Source of the DNA: Nonomuraea purpurea
GTDB taxonomy: Bacteria > Actinomycetota > Actinomycetes > Streptosporangiales > Streptosporangiaceae
Direction of reading: 5' to 3'
Assembly: GCF_042650645.1 (NCBI RefSeq)
Contig: NZ_JBHSBI010000014.1
Span: 62,001 to 126,000, forward strand
DNA: 64,000 bases
Positions 58,072 through 64,000 of this stretch are shown in pieces (position 1 is the first letter of the stretch; each line of letters opens with the position of its first letter). The translations under genes were made by a program, and so were the position numbers. The notes beneath the pieces were generated by a model. That model was not told the DNA's origin. It ran no database searches and saw nothing but the letters and a program-made list of their open reading frames with translations.

Positions 58072-58683
58072 TCACTCGGACAGATGCCCTCTGGCCACGG
58101 AGAGTTCGACCAGCTCCAAGGCGTACGCGCCGAGCGACGGCGACCCCTCCTCGATGATCCGGACCTTCTCCCTGACCTGGCTCGCTTTTACCTTGAACAG
58201 CGGCCACGTGCCGCCCTCGGTGTGGTGGTTGGCCAGGATCGGCGCGAAACGGTCAAGCGCCTTGGCGAACCTCGCCTCCGGCGTCTGCCTGGCCTCGAAC
58301 TCCTCCCACAACTCCCGCAATCGCTCGCCCTGGTCACCGGGCAACAAACCGAAAATACGCTCGGCGGCGGCCTTCTCGGCATCAGCCTGAGCGGCCACCT
58401 CCACGGGGTCATAGATGAACGTGTCACCGGCGTCGATCTCCACCAGATCGTGCACCAGCAACAAGGCCACCACCCGTTGCAGGTCGGTCCCCGGCGGGGC
58501 GTGCTCGCCGAGGACCATCGCCAGCGTGCCCACATACCAGGAGTGCTCTGCGGAGTTCTCCCGCCGCGAACCGTCGATCAGATGGTTGCGGCGTATGACC
58601 CGCTTCAACTTGTCGATTTCGATGGCGAAGGCGATCTGGGCGTTCAGGCGGTCCTCTTCTGGCGCGATAGTCACGCGCGACAC
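58072..58683 (-). CDS. HD-domain phosphohydrolase (YfbR/HDDC2-like)
   Basis: A 203-residue HD-superfamily enzyme. The metal ligands are visible as RRENSAEHSWYVG (H), LLVHDLVEIDAGD (HD) and a later Asp in KALDRFAPI; HHTEGGTWP follows. The EHSW and HDxxEIDAGD motifs match the 5'-deoxynucleotidase YfbR/HDDC2 group. The likely reaction is dephosphorylation of dNMPs. It is upstream of the Rieske gene on the same strand (30 bp). Confidence 0.9.
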   Translation of the reverse strand: MSRVTIAPEEDRLNAQIAFAIEIDKLKRVIRRNHLIDGSRRENSAEHSWYVGTLAMVLGEHAPPGTDLQRVVALLLVHDLVEIDAGDTFIYDPVEVAAQADAEKAAAERIFGLLPGDQGERLRELWEEFEARQTPEARFAKALDRFAPILANHHTEGGTWPLFKVKASQVREKVRIIEEGSPSLGAYALELVELSVARGHLSE

Positions 58684-58809
58684 CCTATTGTGCGGTGATC
58701 ACCCCGGTTGGTGAAATCGTGACCGGAACTCCGTTGAACACTGCGTTACCACTGGGTGTACCGGCTGCGGAGGTGTCCGGCCGCCACGCGCCAGACGTCA
58801 CGTGTACGT

Positions 58810-58849
58810 GAGGAAGCCCCGGAGCCCCCGCGGTCCCCGGGGCTTCCTC
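58810..58849. terminator. strong hairpin between the HD gene and the next minus-strand gene
   Basis: A perfect 13-bp stem, gaggaagccccgg (58810-58822) with ccggggcttcctc (58837-58849), loop 14 nt, placed 31 bp past the stop of the gene at 58881-59531. Confidence 0.8.
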
Positions 58850-58880
58850 CCCTGGGGAAGGCCCCCCTTTCCCCAGGTCC

Positions 58881-59531
58881 TCAGCCGACCTGCGGCAACA
58901 CGAGCTCGGTGCGCAGATCAGGCGGCTCCTCAAGGTCGGGTCTCAGTGACGTCCACACAGGCTGTCGGCCGAAGAGCCTGTCCAACCCCGGAGAGGCGGC
59001 TCCGGGGACCTCGTCGCGGCGGACGATCTCGACGATCACGAACTGCGATCGCGTGCGGTGCCGGAAGACCTTCGCGCTCCTGGCCCAGCAGGCTGCGGCG
59101 ATCTCTTCGGCGTACGCCTCGAACTCCTCGGCGCTGATGCCCGCCCTGGTCAGGAGCAGGGCCTTCTCGCCCGTCGAGGTCGGTGTGATCCACAACACCA
59201 GCGGGATCCGGCCTGCCCTGGTGTGCATCGTCGTCTCCAGGCAGACGCGTTGGATGCGGTGCCTGGAGACCACGCACCAGAAGTGGGCGGCGATCCAGCC
59301 GCGTCCGAACCTGGTCGCGGCCGGTACCGAGATCGCACTGGTCAGCAGGACGAAGGGCAGCCACCGGCCGTGCTGGGCGGCGCCGAGCAGGGTCAGGGTG
59401 AACAGCGCCAGCCCTGCCACCAGCAGCAGTTCGGTGCGGATGCGCCAGAGCCTGACCAGCGGCCCCCCGCCCCTGGCGGCGGGGAGGGCCTCGCGCGCCG
59501 GATAGATCTGTTTGCGTGGGTTCCTCGGCAC
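58881..59531 (-). CDS. unknown protein with two membrane helices
   Basis: A 216-residue protein. Two membrane helices (LLLVAGLALFTLTLLGAA at about 36-53 and FVLLTSAISVPAATRFG at about 60-76) are followed by a soluble domain with SRHRIQRVCLETTMHTRAGRIPLVLWITPTS and KALLLTRAGISAEEFEAYAEEIAAACW. The same layout occurs in small membrane proteins encoded beside FtsK-like transfer genes of actinomycete elements, but that link is inference. Start GTG 59531 lies 1 bp after the upstream stop. Confidence 0.68.
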   Translation of the reverse strand: MPRNPRKQIYPAREALPAARGGGPLVRLWRIRTELLLVAGLALFTLTLLGAAQHGRWLPFVLLTSAISVPAATRFGRGWIAAHFWCVVSRHRIQRVCLETTMHTRAGRIPLVLWITPTSTGEKALLLTRAGISAEEFEAYAEEIAAACWARSAKVFRHRTRSQFVIVEIVRRDEVPGAASPGLDRLFGRQPVWTSLRPDLEEPPDLRTELVLPQVG

Positions 59532-59532
59532 G

Positions 59533-59748
59533 TCAGGACACCTCCTCCGGCACCCTGCGTGGCACGCTGAGCTGGTCGAAGCGTGGGTCGCGATAGCAAC
59601 GGGCGCCGAAACCCGTCCTTGTCACGGTCCAGCCGATCCGGTAGGCGAACTCGTCGGGCTCCATGCAGATCTCCCGGTCGGCCAACGCGACGAGTTCCCG
59701 GATCCGGGACTTGATTCGACTGAGTCCCTTGGTACCTTGTGAGTACAT
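59533..59748 (-). CDS. hypothetical protein (71 aa)
   Basis: A 71-residue soluble protein (SRIKSRIRELVALADREICMEPDEFAYRIGW ... ARCYRDPRFDQLSVPRR). It is directly upstream of the membrane protein gene (1-bp spacing) and probably co-expressed. No domain recognised. AT-richer upstream region compared with the core block suggests an accessory origin. Confidence 0.6.
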   Translation of the reverse strand: MYSQGTKGLSRIKSRIRELVALADREICMEPDEFAYRIGWTVTRTGFGARCYRDPRFDQLSVPRRVPEEVS

Positions 59749-59910
59749 GAGAAGACCCCTTTCGCGGCATTTTCCAGAGGTGGCTTCTTCGCCGGTCCGA
59801 CGGCTGATTGACCGGTCTCGCCGCAGGGTGGCAGCCCGTTTGCGACGGTTCGGTGGTCAGCCTCGGTCCGGTATTTCTCATGCTCGAATGAGCGGACGGT
59901 CGCTGAGCTT

Positions 59911-60054
59911 TCAGACGAAGCTGTAATCCTTCCGGCAATCGGCCTCCCTGGGTTTGTGTCTCGTTTCCGGGACGGCGACGTTGCCGGTGATGCGGGCCCC
60001 GTGCGGGCGCGCGACCATGAGGGGAAGGCTCGATGCGTACGGCCGTTTCGTCAT
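59911..60054 (-). CDS. possible small protein (47 aa)
   Basis: A 47-residue frame starting MTKRPYASSLPLM and ending CRKDYSFV, basic throughout. The main support is a perfect GAGGAGG 6 nt before ATG 60054. It lies upstream of the two preceding minus-strand genes and could be the first gene of that unit. No known family. The rest of 59749-60405 holds promoters and the palindromes listed below. Confidence 0.45.
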   Translation of the reverse strand: MTKRPYASSLPLMVARPHGARITGNVAVPETRHKPREADCRKDYSFV

Positions 60055-60176
60055 GTCCGGCCTCCTCACCACTCGAGGTCCCTCCTGGTATCGATCGTCC
60101 CCCGAGGTTCCCGATGCCGCAATACTTTGAGCAAGGGAAGATTCAATTTTTTTCGCAGCTTGCCGGTTCGATTGCC

Positions 60177-60323
60177 GTGCAACTTGCACGAGATGTGTCG
60201 GGCGATCCTCGGCAAGAGGGGCGTCCAGCAGGGGGCGTCTTCGCAAACTCGTATTGCTCCTACGCTCTCCCCGTGAAAGCCTTCTGGCAATGCCGTGCGG
60301 CACTGCACGTGCAACTTGCAGTG
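60177..60323. promoter_or_regulatory. paired GTGCAAcTTGCA palindromes upstream of the XRE gene
   Basis: GTGCAA-C-TTGCAC at 60177-60189 is a perfect dyad. The same core GTGCAACTTGCA recurs at 60309-60320, inside a larger dyad CACTGCA-N9-TGCAGTG (60301-60323). They are 132 bp apart and both lie 5' of the XRE-DUF5753 gene (start 60406). The second copy sits next to a TAAGAT -10-like sequence (60324-60329), so autoregulation is likely. Confidence 0.65.
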
Positions 60324-60405
60324 TAAGATTGATCGAACGGCCCAGAAAGCCGGGGCCCAACGACCTCTCCCGCCACACCTTCATTCCCGACAAGGAGAGT
60401 GGACG

Positions 60406-61269
60406 GTGCCATCGAAGCAGGGCAGTCCAACAGTTCGCAGGCTCCGGCTCGGTCAGGAGCTGCGTCTCCACCGGGAACGGAGAAAGCTCACCGGGGCCAA
60501 GGCGGCCACGGAGCTCGGCTGGTCGCCGAGCAAGGTCAGCCGCATCGAGGCGGCCAAGACCATGCCCAGCGCCGACGACATCAAGGTCATGGCGAAGCTC
60601 TACCGCGTTGACGGGGACAAGCTTGACGAACTCTTCGGCCTGTTGCGGGACGCGGAGCAGCGTGGGTGGTGGGAAGATTACGAGGACTCACTACCTGAGG
60701 AGTACACAAAATTCCTCGGGCTCGAGGCCGAGGCGACGTTCCAGCGCAACTGGGAACCCCAGTTGGTGCCTGGCATCCTGCAGACCGAGGATTACGCCAG
60801 AGAAGTCATCCTGGCCACCCGCGGCATCGCGCGTATCACGCACAGCGGTGTCAGGAGCCGGGTCGAGGCCCGCCTCGACAGGCAGCAGCGCGTCCTGCAC
60901 AGGACGGATCCCTGCGAGCTGAGCGTCGTGCTCGACGAGTCCGCGCTGATGCGGGGCTTCGGCGAGCTCTCGGTGATGCGTGAGCAGATGGAGCATCTCC
61001 TGGAGATCTCCCTGTTGCCGCACGTCAGCATCCATGTCCTGACCCTGGACTCACTGCATCCGGTCAACACCGGCGCGTTCATTCATCTAAAGTTCTCCGG
61101 CTTTGATGATGTTGTCTATCTGGAGCAGTTGTATTCTGCTCACTTCGTCGATGATCTTCAGAAGGTGGCCGGATACGAAGCGGCCTTCGACCACATCAGG
61201 TCGGAGGCTCTGGACGAGGACGAATCCCGCGTGCTCATCCAGCGCAAGGCCATGCTCTGGCGGCGATGA
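60406..61269 (+). CDS. XRE-DUF5753 transcriptional regulator
   Basis: A 287-residue regulator of the abundant streptomycete type. HTH at about 12-65 (LGQELRLHRERRKLTGAKAATELGWSPSKVSRIE), followed by the DUF5753 domain (LGLEAEATFQRNWEPQLVPGILQTEDYARE ... LHPVNTGAFIHLKFSGFDDVVYLEQL). GTG 60406 with AGGAG upstream is chosen; an earlier in-frame ATG overlaps the operator. Such genes pair with DUF397 genes, whose small products are thought to antagonise the regulator; here the DUF397 gene follows within 27 bp. Confidence 0.92.
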   Translation: MPSKQGSPTVRRLRLGQELRLHRERRKLTGAKAATELGWSPSKVSRIEAAKTMPSADDIKVMAKLYRVDGDKLDELFGLLRDAEQRGWWEDYEDSLPEEYTKFLGLEAEATFQRNWEPQLVPGILQTEDYAREVILATRGIARITHSGVRSRVEARLDRQQRVLHRTDPCELSVVLDESALMRGFGELSVMREQMEHLLEISLLPHVSIHVLTLDSLHPVNTGAFIHLKFSGFDDVVYLEQLYSAHFVDDLQKVAGYEAAFDHIRSEALDEDESRVLIQRKAMLWRR

Positions 61270-61295
61270 CGGCGAAACCTCAGGAGGGGGCAACG

Positions 61296-61547
61296 ATGCC
61301 CCTTTACGCATTTGGGGAGAAAATGTTCATCCACACTAAGTCGGCGGCCTGGCGGAAGAGCACCTTCTGCAACGGCGCATCCGCCTGCGTCGAGGTTGCC
61401 CCCCTGGCCGACGGCAACGTCGCGCTCAGGGACAGCAAGGAGCAGGACGGTCCCGTCCTGGTCTTCACCCCGGAGGAGTGGGCTGCTTTCACGGCCGGGG
61501 TGCGCGAAGGCGAGTTTGATCCGGCTGCGCTCATAGCCGGCGCCTGA
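61296..61547 (+). CDS. DUF397 protein, partner of the XRE-DUF5753 regulator
   Basis: An 83-residue DUF397 protein. AAWRKSTFCNGASACVEVAPLADGNVALRDSKEQDGPVLVFTPEEWAAFTAGVREGEFD shows the full signature (W-x-KS-S/T ... CVEVA ... VRDSK ... F-x-xxEWxAF). ATG 61296 has AGGAGG 8 nt upstream; an ATG at 61266 overlapping the regulator stop (ATGA) would add ten residues and is possible. Probably a regulatory partner of the adjacent XRE protein. Confidence 0.9.
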   Translation: MPLYAFGEKMFIHTKSAAWRKSTFCNGASACVEVAPLADGNVALRDSKEQDGPVLVFTPEEWAAFTAGVREGEFDPAALIAGA

Positions 61548-61647
61548 AAGCCCATCGCCGCAGCTTTTTCGAGCGCGGCAGGCCGGCTCAGGAATATTTC
61601 GCGGATTGAGAATTTATCGAGGAAATCGTTTGTTCTCGTGACGCGAA

Positions 61648-61682
61648 CGGCCCGCGCCCCGGAAAAGAAGGGACGCGGGCCG
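61648..61682 (+). terminator. terminator after the XRE/DUF397 pair
   Basis: A 13-bp stem with one mismatch, cggcccgcgcccc (61648-61660) and gggacgcgggccg (61670-61682), 9-nt loop, about 100 bp past the DUF397 stop. Confidence 0.7.
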
Positions 61683-61810
61683 TTCTGCGCCTCAATGTCG
61701 TTGAGACAGCAATTGATCATGGTCGTTGCCGAACGGCCAAGGGTGTGGGCAAGAGCGTGACGGTCGGTACCCCCGCGGACCGGATGCCCTTGTCATGGCT
61801 GTGGCCGCGT

Positions 61811-61876
61811 CCCGCACAGGGCGGATCCCCGCGAGCTGAGCGTGGTGTTCTGATGCGGCGCTTCGGCGGGCTCTCT
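61811..61876 (+). pseudogene. decayed fragment of a DUF5753 domain
   Basis: This stretch closely matches part of the XRE-DUF5753 gene around 60899-60975 (shared words such as gcgagctgagcgt, tgatgcgg and cttcggcg), with a ~14-bp deletion after gtggtgttc that breaks the frame. It appears to be the residue of a second regulator copy between the DUF397 gene and the small membrane protein. Confidence 0.7.
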
Positions 61877-61923
61877 TCGCGGGGTCAGGCAGAGTTCAAC
61901 AGCACTCGTCAGGAGGACTCCCC

Positions 61924-62118
61924 ATGCGTAATGGCGTCTACGTTGCCCTGGTTCTCTGCATTGGTCTCATCGCGGCTCTGGTCGCGGGCATAACCGCCTA
62001 CGCCCTCGGCGCGGGCCTGGTGGCCGCGTTCGCCTGGTTCGGAGCCGCGTTCATCGGTGTGTCCGGGCTGGGGGTGACGATCTTGGCCGTGACTGGTCTC
62101 GTGGGCAGCAAGCCATGA
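61924..62118 (+). CDS. small membrane protein (64 aa)
   Basis: A 64-residue, very hydrophobic protein with two predicted membrane helices (VALVLCIGLIAALVAGITAY and AFIGVSGLGVTILAVTGLV). AGGAGG lies 7 nt ahead of ATG 61924. Convergent with the MFS gene. Function unknown; it resembles small orphan membrane proteins of streptomycete XRE/DUF397 regions but no family is recognised. Confidence 0.7.
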   Translation: MRNGVYVALVLCIGLIAALVAGITAYALGAGLVAAFAWFGAAFIGVSGLGVTILAVTGLVGSKP

Positions 62119-62176
62119 GTAGGCCGGGATTCGCCGGCCGAACCGATTGAACGGCGTTTCTGCGCCTCCTGACTGT

Positions 62177-63580
62177 TCATGTCGGGCGGCGGATGAGGAA
62201 GAGCGAGCTCAGGCCCGCGACGACGGCGAGTCCGGCCATCGCGAAGGACGACACCAGTGAGGCCGACATCGTCCCGTGGCCCTGGCTCAGTGTGATGAAC
62301 AGCGTCCCCACCGTGGAGACGCCGATGACCTGGCCGAGTTGCATCACGGTGAGCAGCGCGCCGCTGGCGTCGGCCGCGTAGGCGCCGTCCACCTGCTCGG
62401 TGGCCATGTTCGTCACGGCGACCTGCACGCCGAGCCCGGCGCCGACGAGTGCGCTCATGATCGCGTAAGGGAGGCCGCCGCCGGCGGCGAGCCCGAGCCC
62501 CAGGTAGGCGGGGGCGGCCACCACGTAGCCGAAGGGCACCAGCGACCGCTGCAGGCGGGCGGGAAGGCGCGGCCAGCCGAGCCCGACCAGGCCGAAGGCC
62601 AGCGCGCACGGCACCAGCATCATGCCCGAGGCCAGCGGCGACAGGTGCAGCTCGCCCTGCAGGTGCAGGGCGGAGGTGAACAGGAACGCGCCCCAGGTCG
62701 CCGGGCCGAACAGCAGGATCGCCAGCCCCGGCCGCATGCCGGGCGCGCGCAGCACCCGCGCGTCCACGAGGGGACGGCCGCCGCGCGCGGTCACCCACCG
62801 CTCGATGCGGACGAACCCCGCGAACATCACCACGCTCAACCCCATCGAGATCCAGCCCCACACCGGCCAGCCCAGCTCGCGGCCCAGGACCATCGGCACG
62901 ACCAGCAGCAGCACGGCGGCCGACAGGCTCAGCAGGCCCAGCGGGTCGAGCCCCGCCCTGCCGCCGCCCTGGTCGGCGGGCAGCACCTTGAGCCCCGCGA
63001 CCAGCAGCAGCGCCCCGACGGGGACCAGCACCAGGAACACGATCCGCCAGCCCGCGCCGAAGCCCAGCAGGATGCCGCCGAGCGCCTGGCCGACCACGAT
63101 GCCGCCGCTGATCACCAGCGACCACAGGCCGATCGCCCGGCCCCTGGCCGCGCCCTGGTAGTTGCGCTGGATCAGGGTCAGCACCTGCGGCATCATCAGC
63201 GCCGCCCCGGCGCCCTGCAGCAGGCGGGCGGCCACCAGCCAGCCCGTCGACGGCGCCAGTCCCGCGCCGAGCGTGGTGAGCGTGAAAACCGCCAGTCCGC
63301 CAAGAAACGCGTTGCGATAGCCGAACAGATCGCCGATCCTGGCTCCCGTGATCAACAGGACGGCGTAGACGATGGTGTAGCCGGCGACGATCATCTGCAG
63401 CCCGGCGCCCGACGAACCCAGGTCGGCCTCGATGGTCGGAGTGGCCACGTTGACGATGTTGACGTTCAGGATGGCCAGGAACTGCCCCACGAGGATGATC
63501 GTCAGGAGCAAGCCACTGGCTCCGGCTCCGCTTTCGGGCCTTTTGGGCACAGCGGAGGTAAGGGCGGCAGTTTGCGACAT
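62177..63580 (-). CDS. DHA2-type MFS drug exporter
   Basis: A 467-residue major facilitator with about 14 hydrophobic segments (DHA2/EmrB-QacA group). Motif D1-like LAILNVNIVNVATPTIEADLG in TM1, motif A-like GARIGDLFGYRNAF between TM2 and 3, motif B-like LVAARLLQGAGAALMMPQVL and motif C-like SGGIVVGQALGGILLG are all present. It is expected to export drugs by proton antiport. Divergent from the MmyB-type regulator with a dyad in the shared promoter region. Confidence 0.93.
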   Translation of the reverse strand: MSQTAALTSAVPKRPESGAGASGLLLTIILVGQFLAILNVNIVNVATPTIEADLGSSGAGLQMIVAGYTIVYAVLLITGARIGDLFGYRNAFLGGLAVFTLTTLGAGLAPSTGWLVAARLLQGAGAALMMPQVLTLIQRNYQGAARGRAIGLWSLVISGGIVVGQALGGILLGFGAGWRIVFLVLVPVGALLLVAGLKVLPADQGGGRAGLDPLGLLSLSAAVLLLVVPMVLGRELGWPVWGWISMGLSVVMFAGFVRIERWVTARGGRPLVDARVLRAPGMRPGLAILLFGPATWGAFLFTSALHLQGELHLSPLASGMMLVPCALAFGLVGLGWPRLPARLQRSLVPFGYVVAAPAYLGLGLAAGGGLPYAIMSALVGAGLGVQVAVTNMATEQVDGAYAADASGALLTVMQLGQVIGVSTVGTLFITLSQGHGTMSASLVSSFAMAGLAVVAGLSSLFLIRRPT

Positions 63581-63605
63581 GCTCGCCAGTCTGCCGGGGA
63601 TCTGG

Positions 63606-63636
63606 TACCAGTAACGAGAGCCAATTTATACTGGTA
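63606..63636. promoter_or_regulatory. operator-like inverted repeat between MFS and XRE genes
   Basis: TACCAGTA (63606-63613) and TACTGGTA (63629-63636), perfect 8-bp arms with a 15-nt spacer, followed by a further ACTGG. It lies in the 93-bp divergent region and should control one or both genes. Confidence 0.65.
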
Positions 63637-63673
63637 CTGGCGCTACCTGGCTAACTGCCCCCATAGTGGAGAT

Positions 63674-64000
63674 ATGACCGTGGCAGAAGTAAGGCGCTCC
63701 GACCTGTCGGCGTTCCTGCGCACTCGTCGCGAGCGGATCACCCCGGAGATGGTCGAACTCGCGCCAGGGCCGCGCAGGCGCACGCCCGGCCTGCGGCGCG
63801 AGGAGGTCGCCCAGCTCGCCGGGGTCGGCGTGACCTGGTACACGTGGCTGGAGCAGGGACGTCCGATCAACGCCAGCGCCCAGGTGCTCGACGCGATCGC
63901 CCGTACGCTCCGGCTCGACGGCGCCGAGCGGCAGCACCTCTACCGGCTGGCCGGGCACGCCGAGACGCCGGTCGACGTGGACACCGGCCAGGTGACGCCC
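63674..64000 (+). CDS. XRE regulator with MmyB-like domain (partial, runs off window)
   Basis: 109 residues visible. RRSDLSAFLRTRRERITPEMVELAPGPRRRTPGLRREEVAQLAGVGVTWYTWLEQGR is the typical helix-turn-helix of MmyB-type regulators (HTH_31), and LRLDGAERQHLYRLAGHAE leads to the ligand-binding domain. These regulators often sit divergent from an SDR or exporter gene they control; here that is the DHA2 transporter. A GGAG lies just upstream of ATG 63674, closer than usual. Confidence 0.9.
   Translation, partial: MTVAEVRRSDLSAFLRTRRERITPEMVELAPGPRRRTPGLRREEVAQLAGVGVTWYTWLEQGRPINASAQVLDAIARTLRLDGAERQHLYRLAGHAETPVDVDTGQVTP

Noticed and set aside
1..64000. tRNA or rRNA genes
   Set aside because: No cloverleaf-like sequence with GTTCRA-type T-loop and matching acceptor stem was seen by eye in the intergenic regions; a covariance-model search would settle this.

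Overview
The window is high-GC actinobacterial chromosome. Many GTG starts, a WhiB protein, BldG with its anti-sigma partner, RidA/NUDIX/Crp/Nth/MarP/Acs in one conserved order, and a RepSA/Xis/Int element together point to a sporulating filamentous actinomycete, most likely Streptosporangiaceae (Nonomuraea/Streptosporangium type). That family assignment is inference from gene content. No rRNA, tRNA or CRISPR array was seen.

Layout. (1) 1-17.9 kb is a core block in the order known from Mycobacterium tuberculosis Rv3682-Rv3667 and Streptomyces coelicolor SCO3580-SCO3559. It runs: class A PBP (partial), WblA/WhiB4, two ArsA-type ATPases, a 51-residue protein, RidA, NUDIX, metallo-beta-lactamase-fold hydrolase, Crp, a kinase-like remnant, endonuclease III, CoA-type NUDIX, HEAT protein, MarP protease, an accessory aldo-keto reductase/TetR pair, DUF309, EphE-like hydrolase, phage-holin-family protein, acetyl-CoA synthetase and a degenerate Fic protein. 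(2) 18-27.7 kb is a break holding a DinB protein, an XRE/TPR-like regulator, small unknown genes, a structure-rich non-coding stretch and a RepSA-Xis-Int cassette (an AICE-like element with no visible transfer gene). (3) 27.7-36.6 kb is a Tad/Flp pilus locus (ssd, tadA, tadB, tadC, pilin-like, two TadE-like). It is split by an inserted secreted protein-arginine deiminase, its divergent TetR regulator and a dead IS5-type transposase. The two halves of the pilus locus each start with the same 55-bp sequence (50/55 identical, first 28 bp perfect). (4) 36.8-47.2 kb carries a methyltransferase, a secreted/anchored protein with FN3-like domain and 13 octapeptide repeats, a MrfA-like DEXH helicase with a low-complexity insertion, bldG, its kinase-like anti-sigma factor, and a K+-independent proton pyrophosphatase. 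(5) 47.2-58.7 kb is metabolic and signalling: SixA, SerB, a QueA-like enzyme, SDR, GAF histidine kinase/response regulator, ABC ATPase, SPFH protein, TSUP transporter, NmrA-like protein, DUF2231-Rieske protein and HD phosphohydrolase. (6) 58.8-64 kb is accessory: two unknown membrane/soluble proteins, an XRE-DUF5753/DUF397 pair with palindromic operators and a nearby decayed DUF5753 fragment, a small membrane protein, a DHA2 MFS exporter and a divergent MmyB-type XRE regulator cut by the window end.

How parts fit together. The core block joins cell-wall synthesis, redox and cAMP regulation, acid/oxidative-stress proteolysis and acetate activation. The pilus locus plus secreted deiminase suggests surface or extracellular work. 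BldG, the anti-sigma factor and WblA are developmental regulators in Streptomyces. The most unusual items are the shared promoter-like cassette in front of both halves of the split Tad locus, the deiminase module inserted inside it, the octapeptide-repeat membrane protein, a TadE-like gene with no ATG/GTG/TTG start next to its ribosome binding site, and several strong inverted repeats in the RepSA element.
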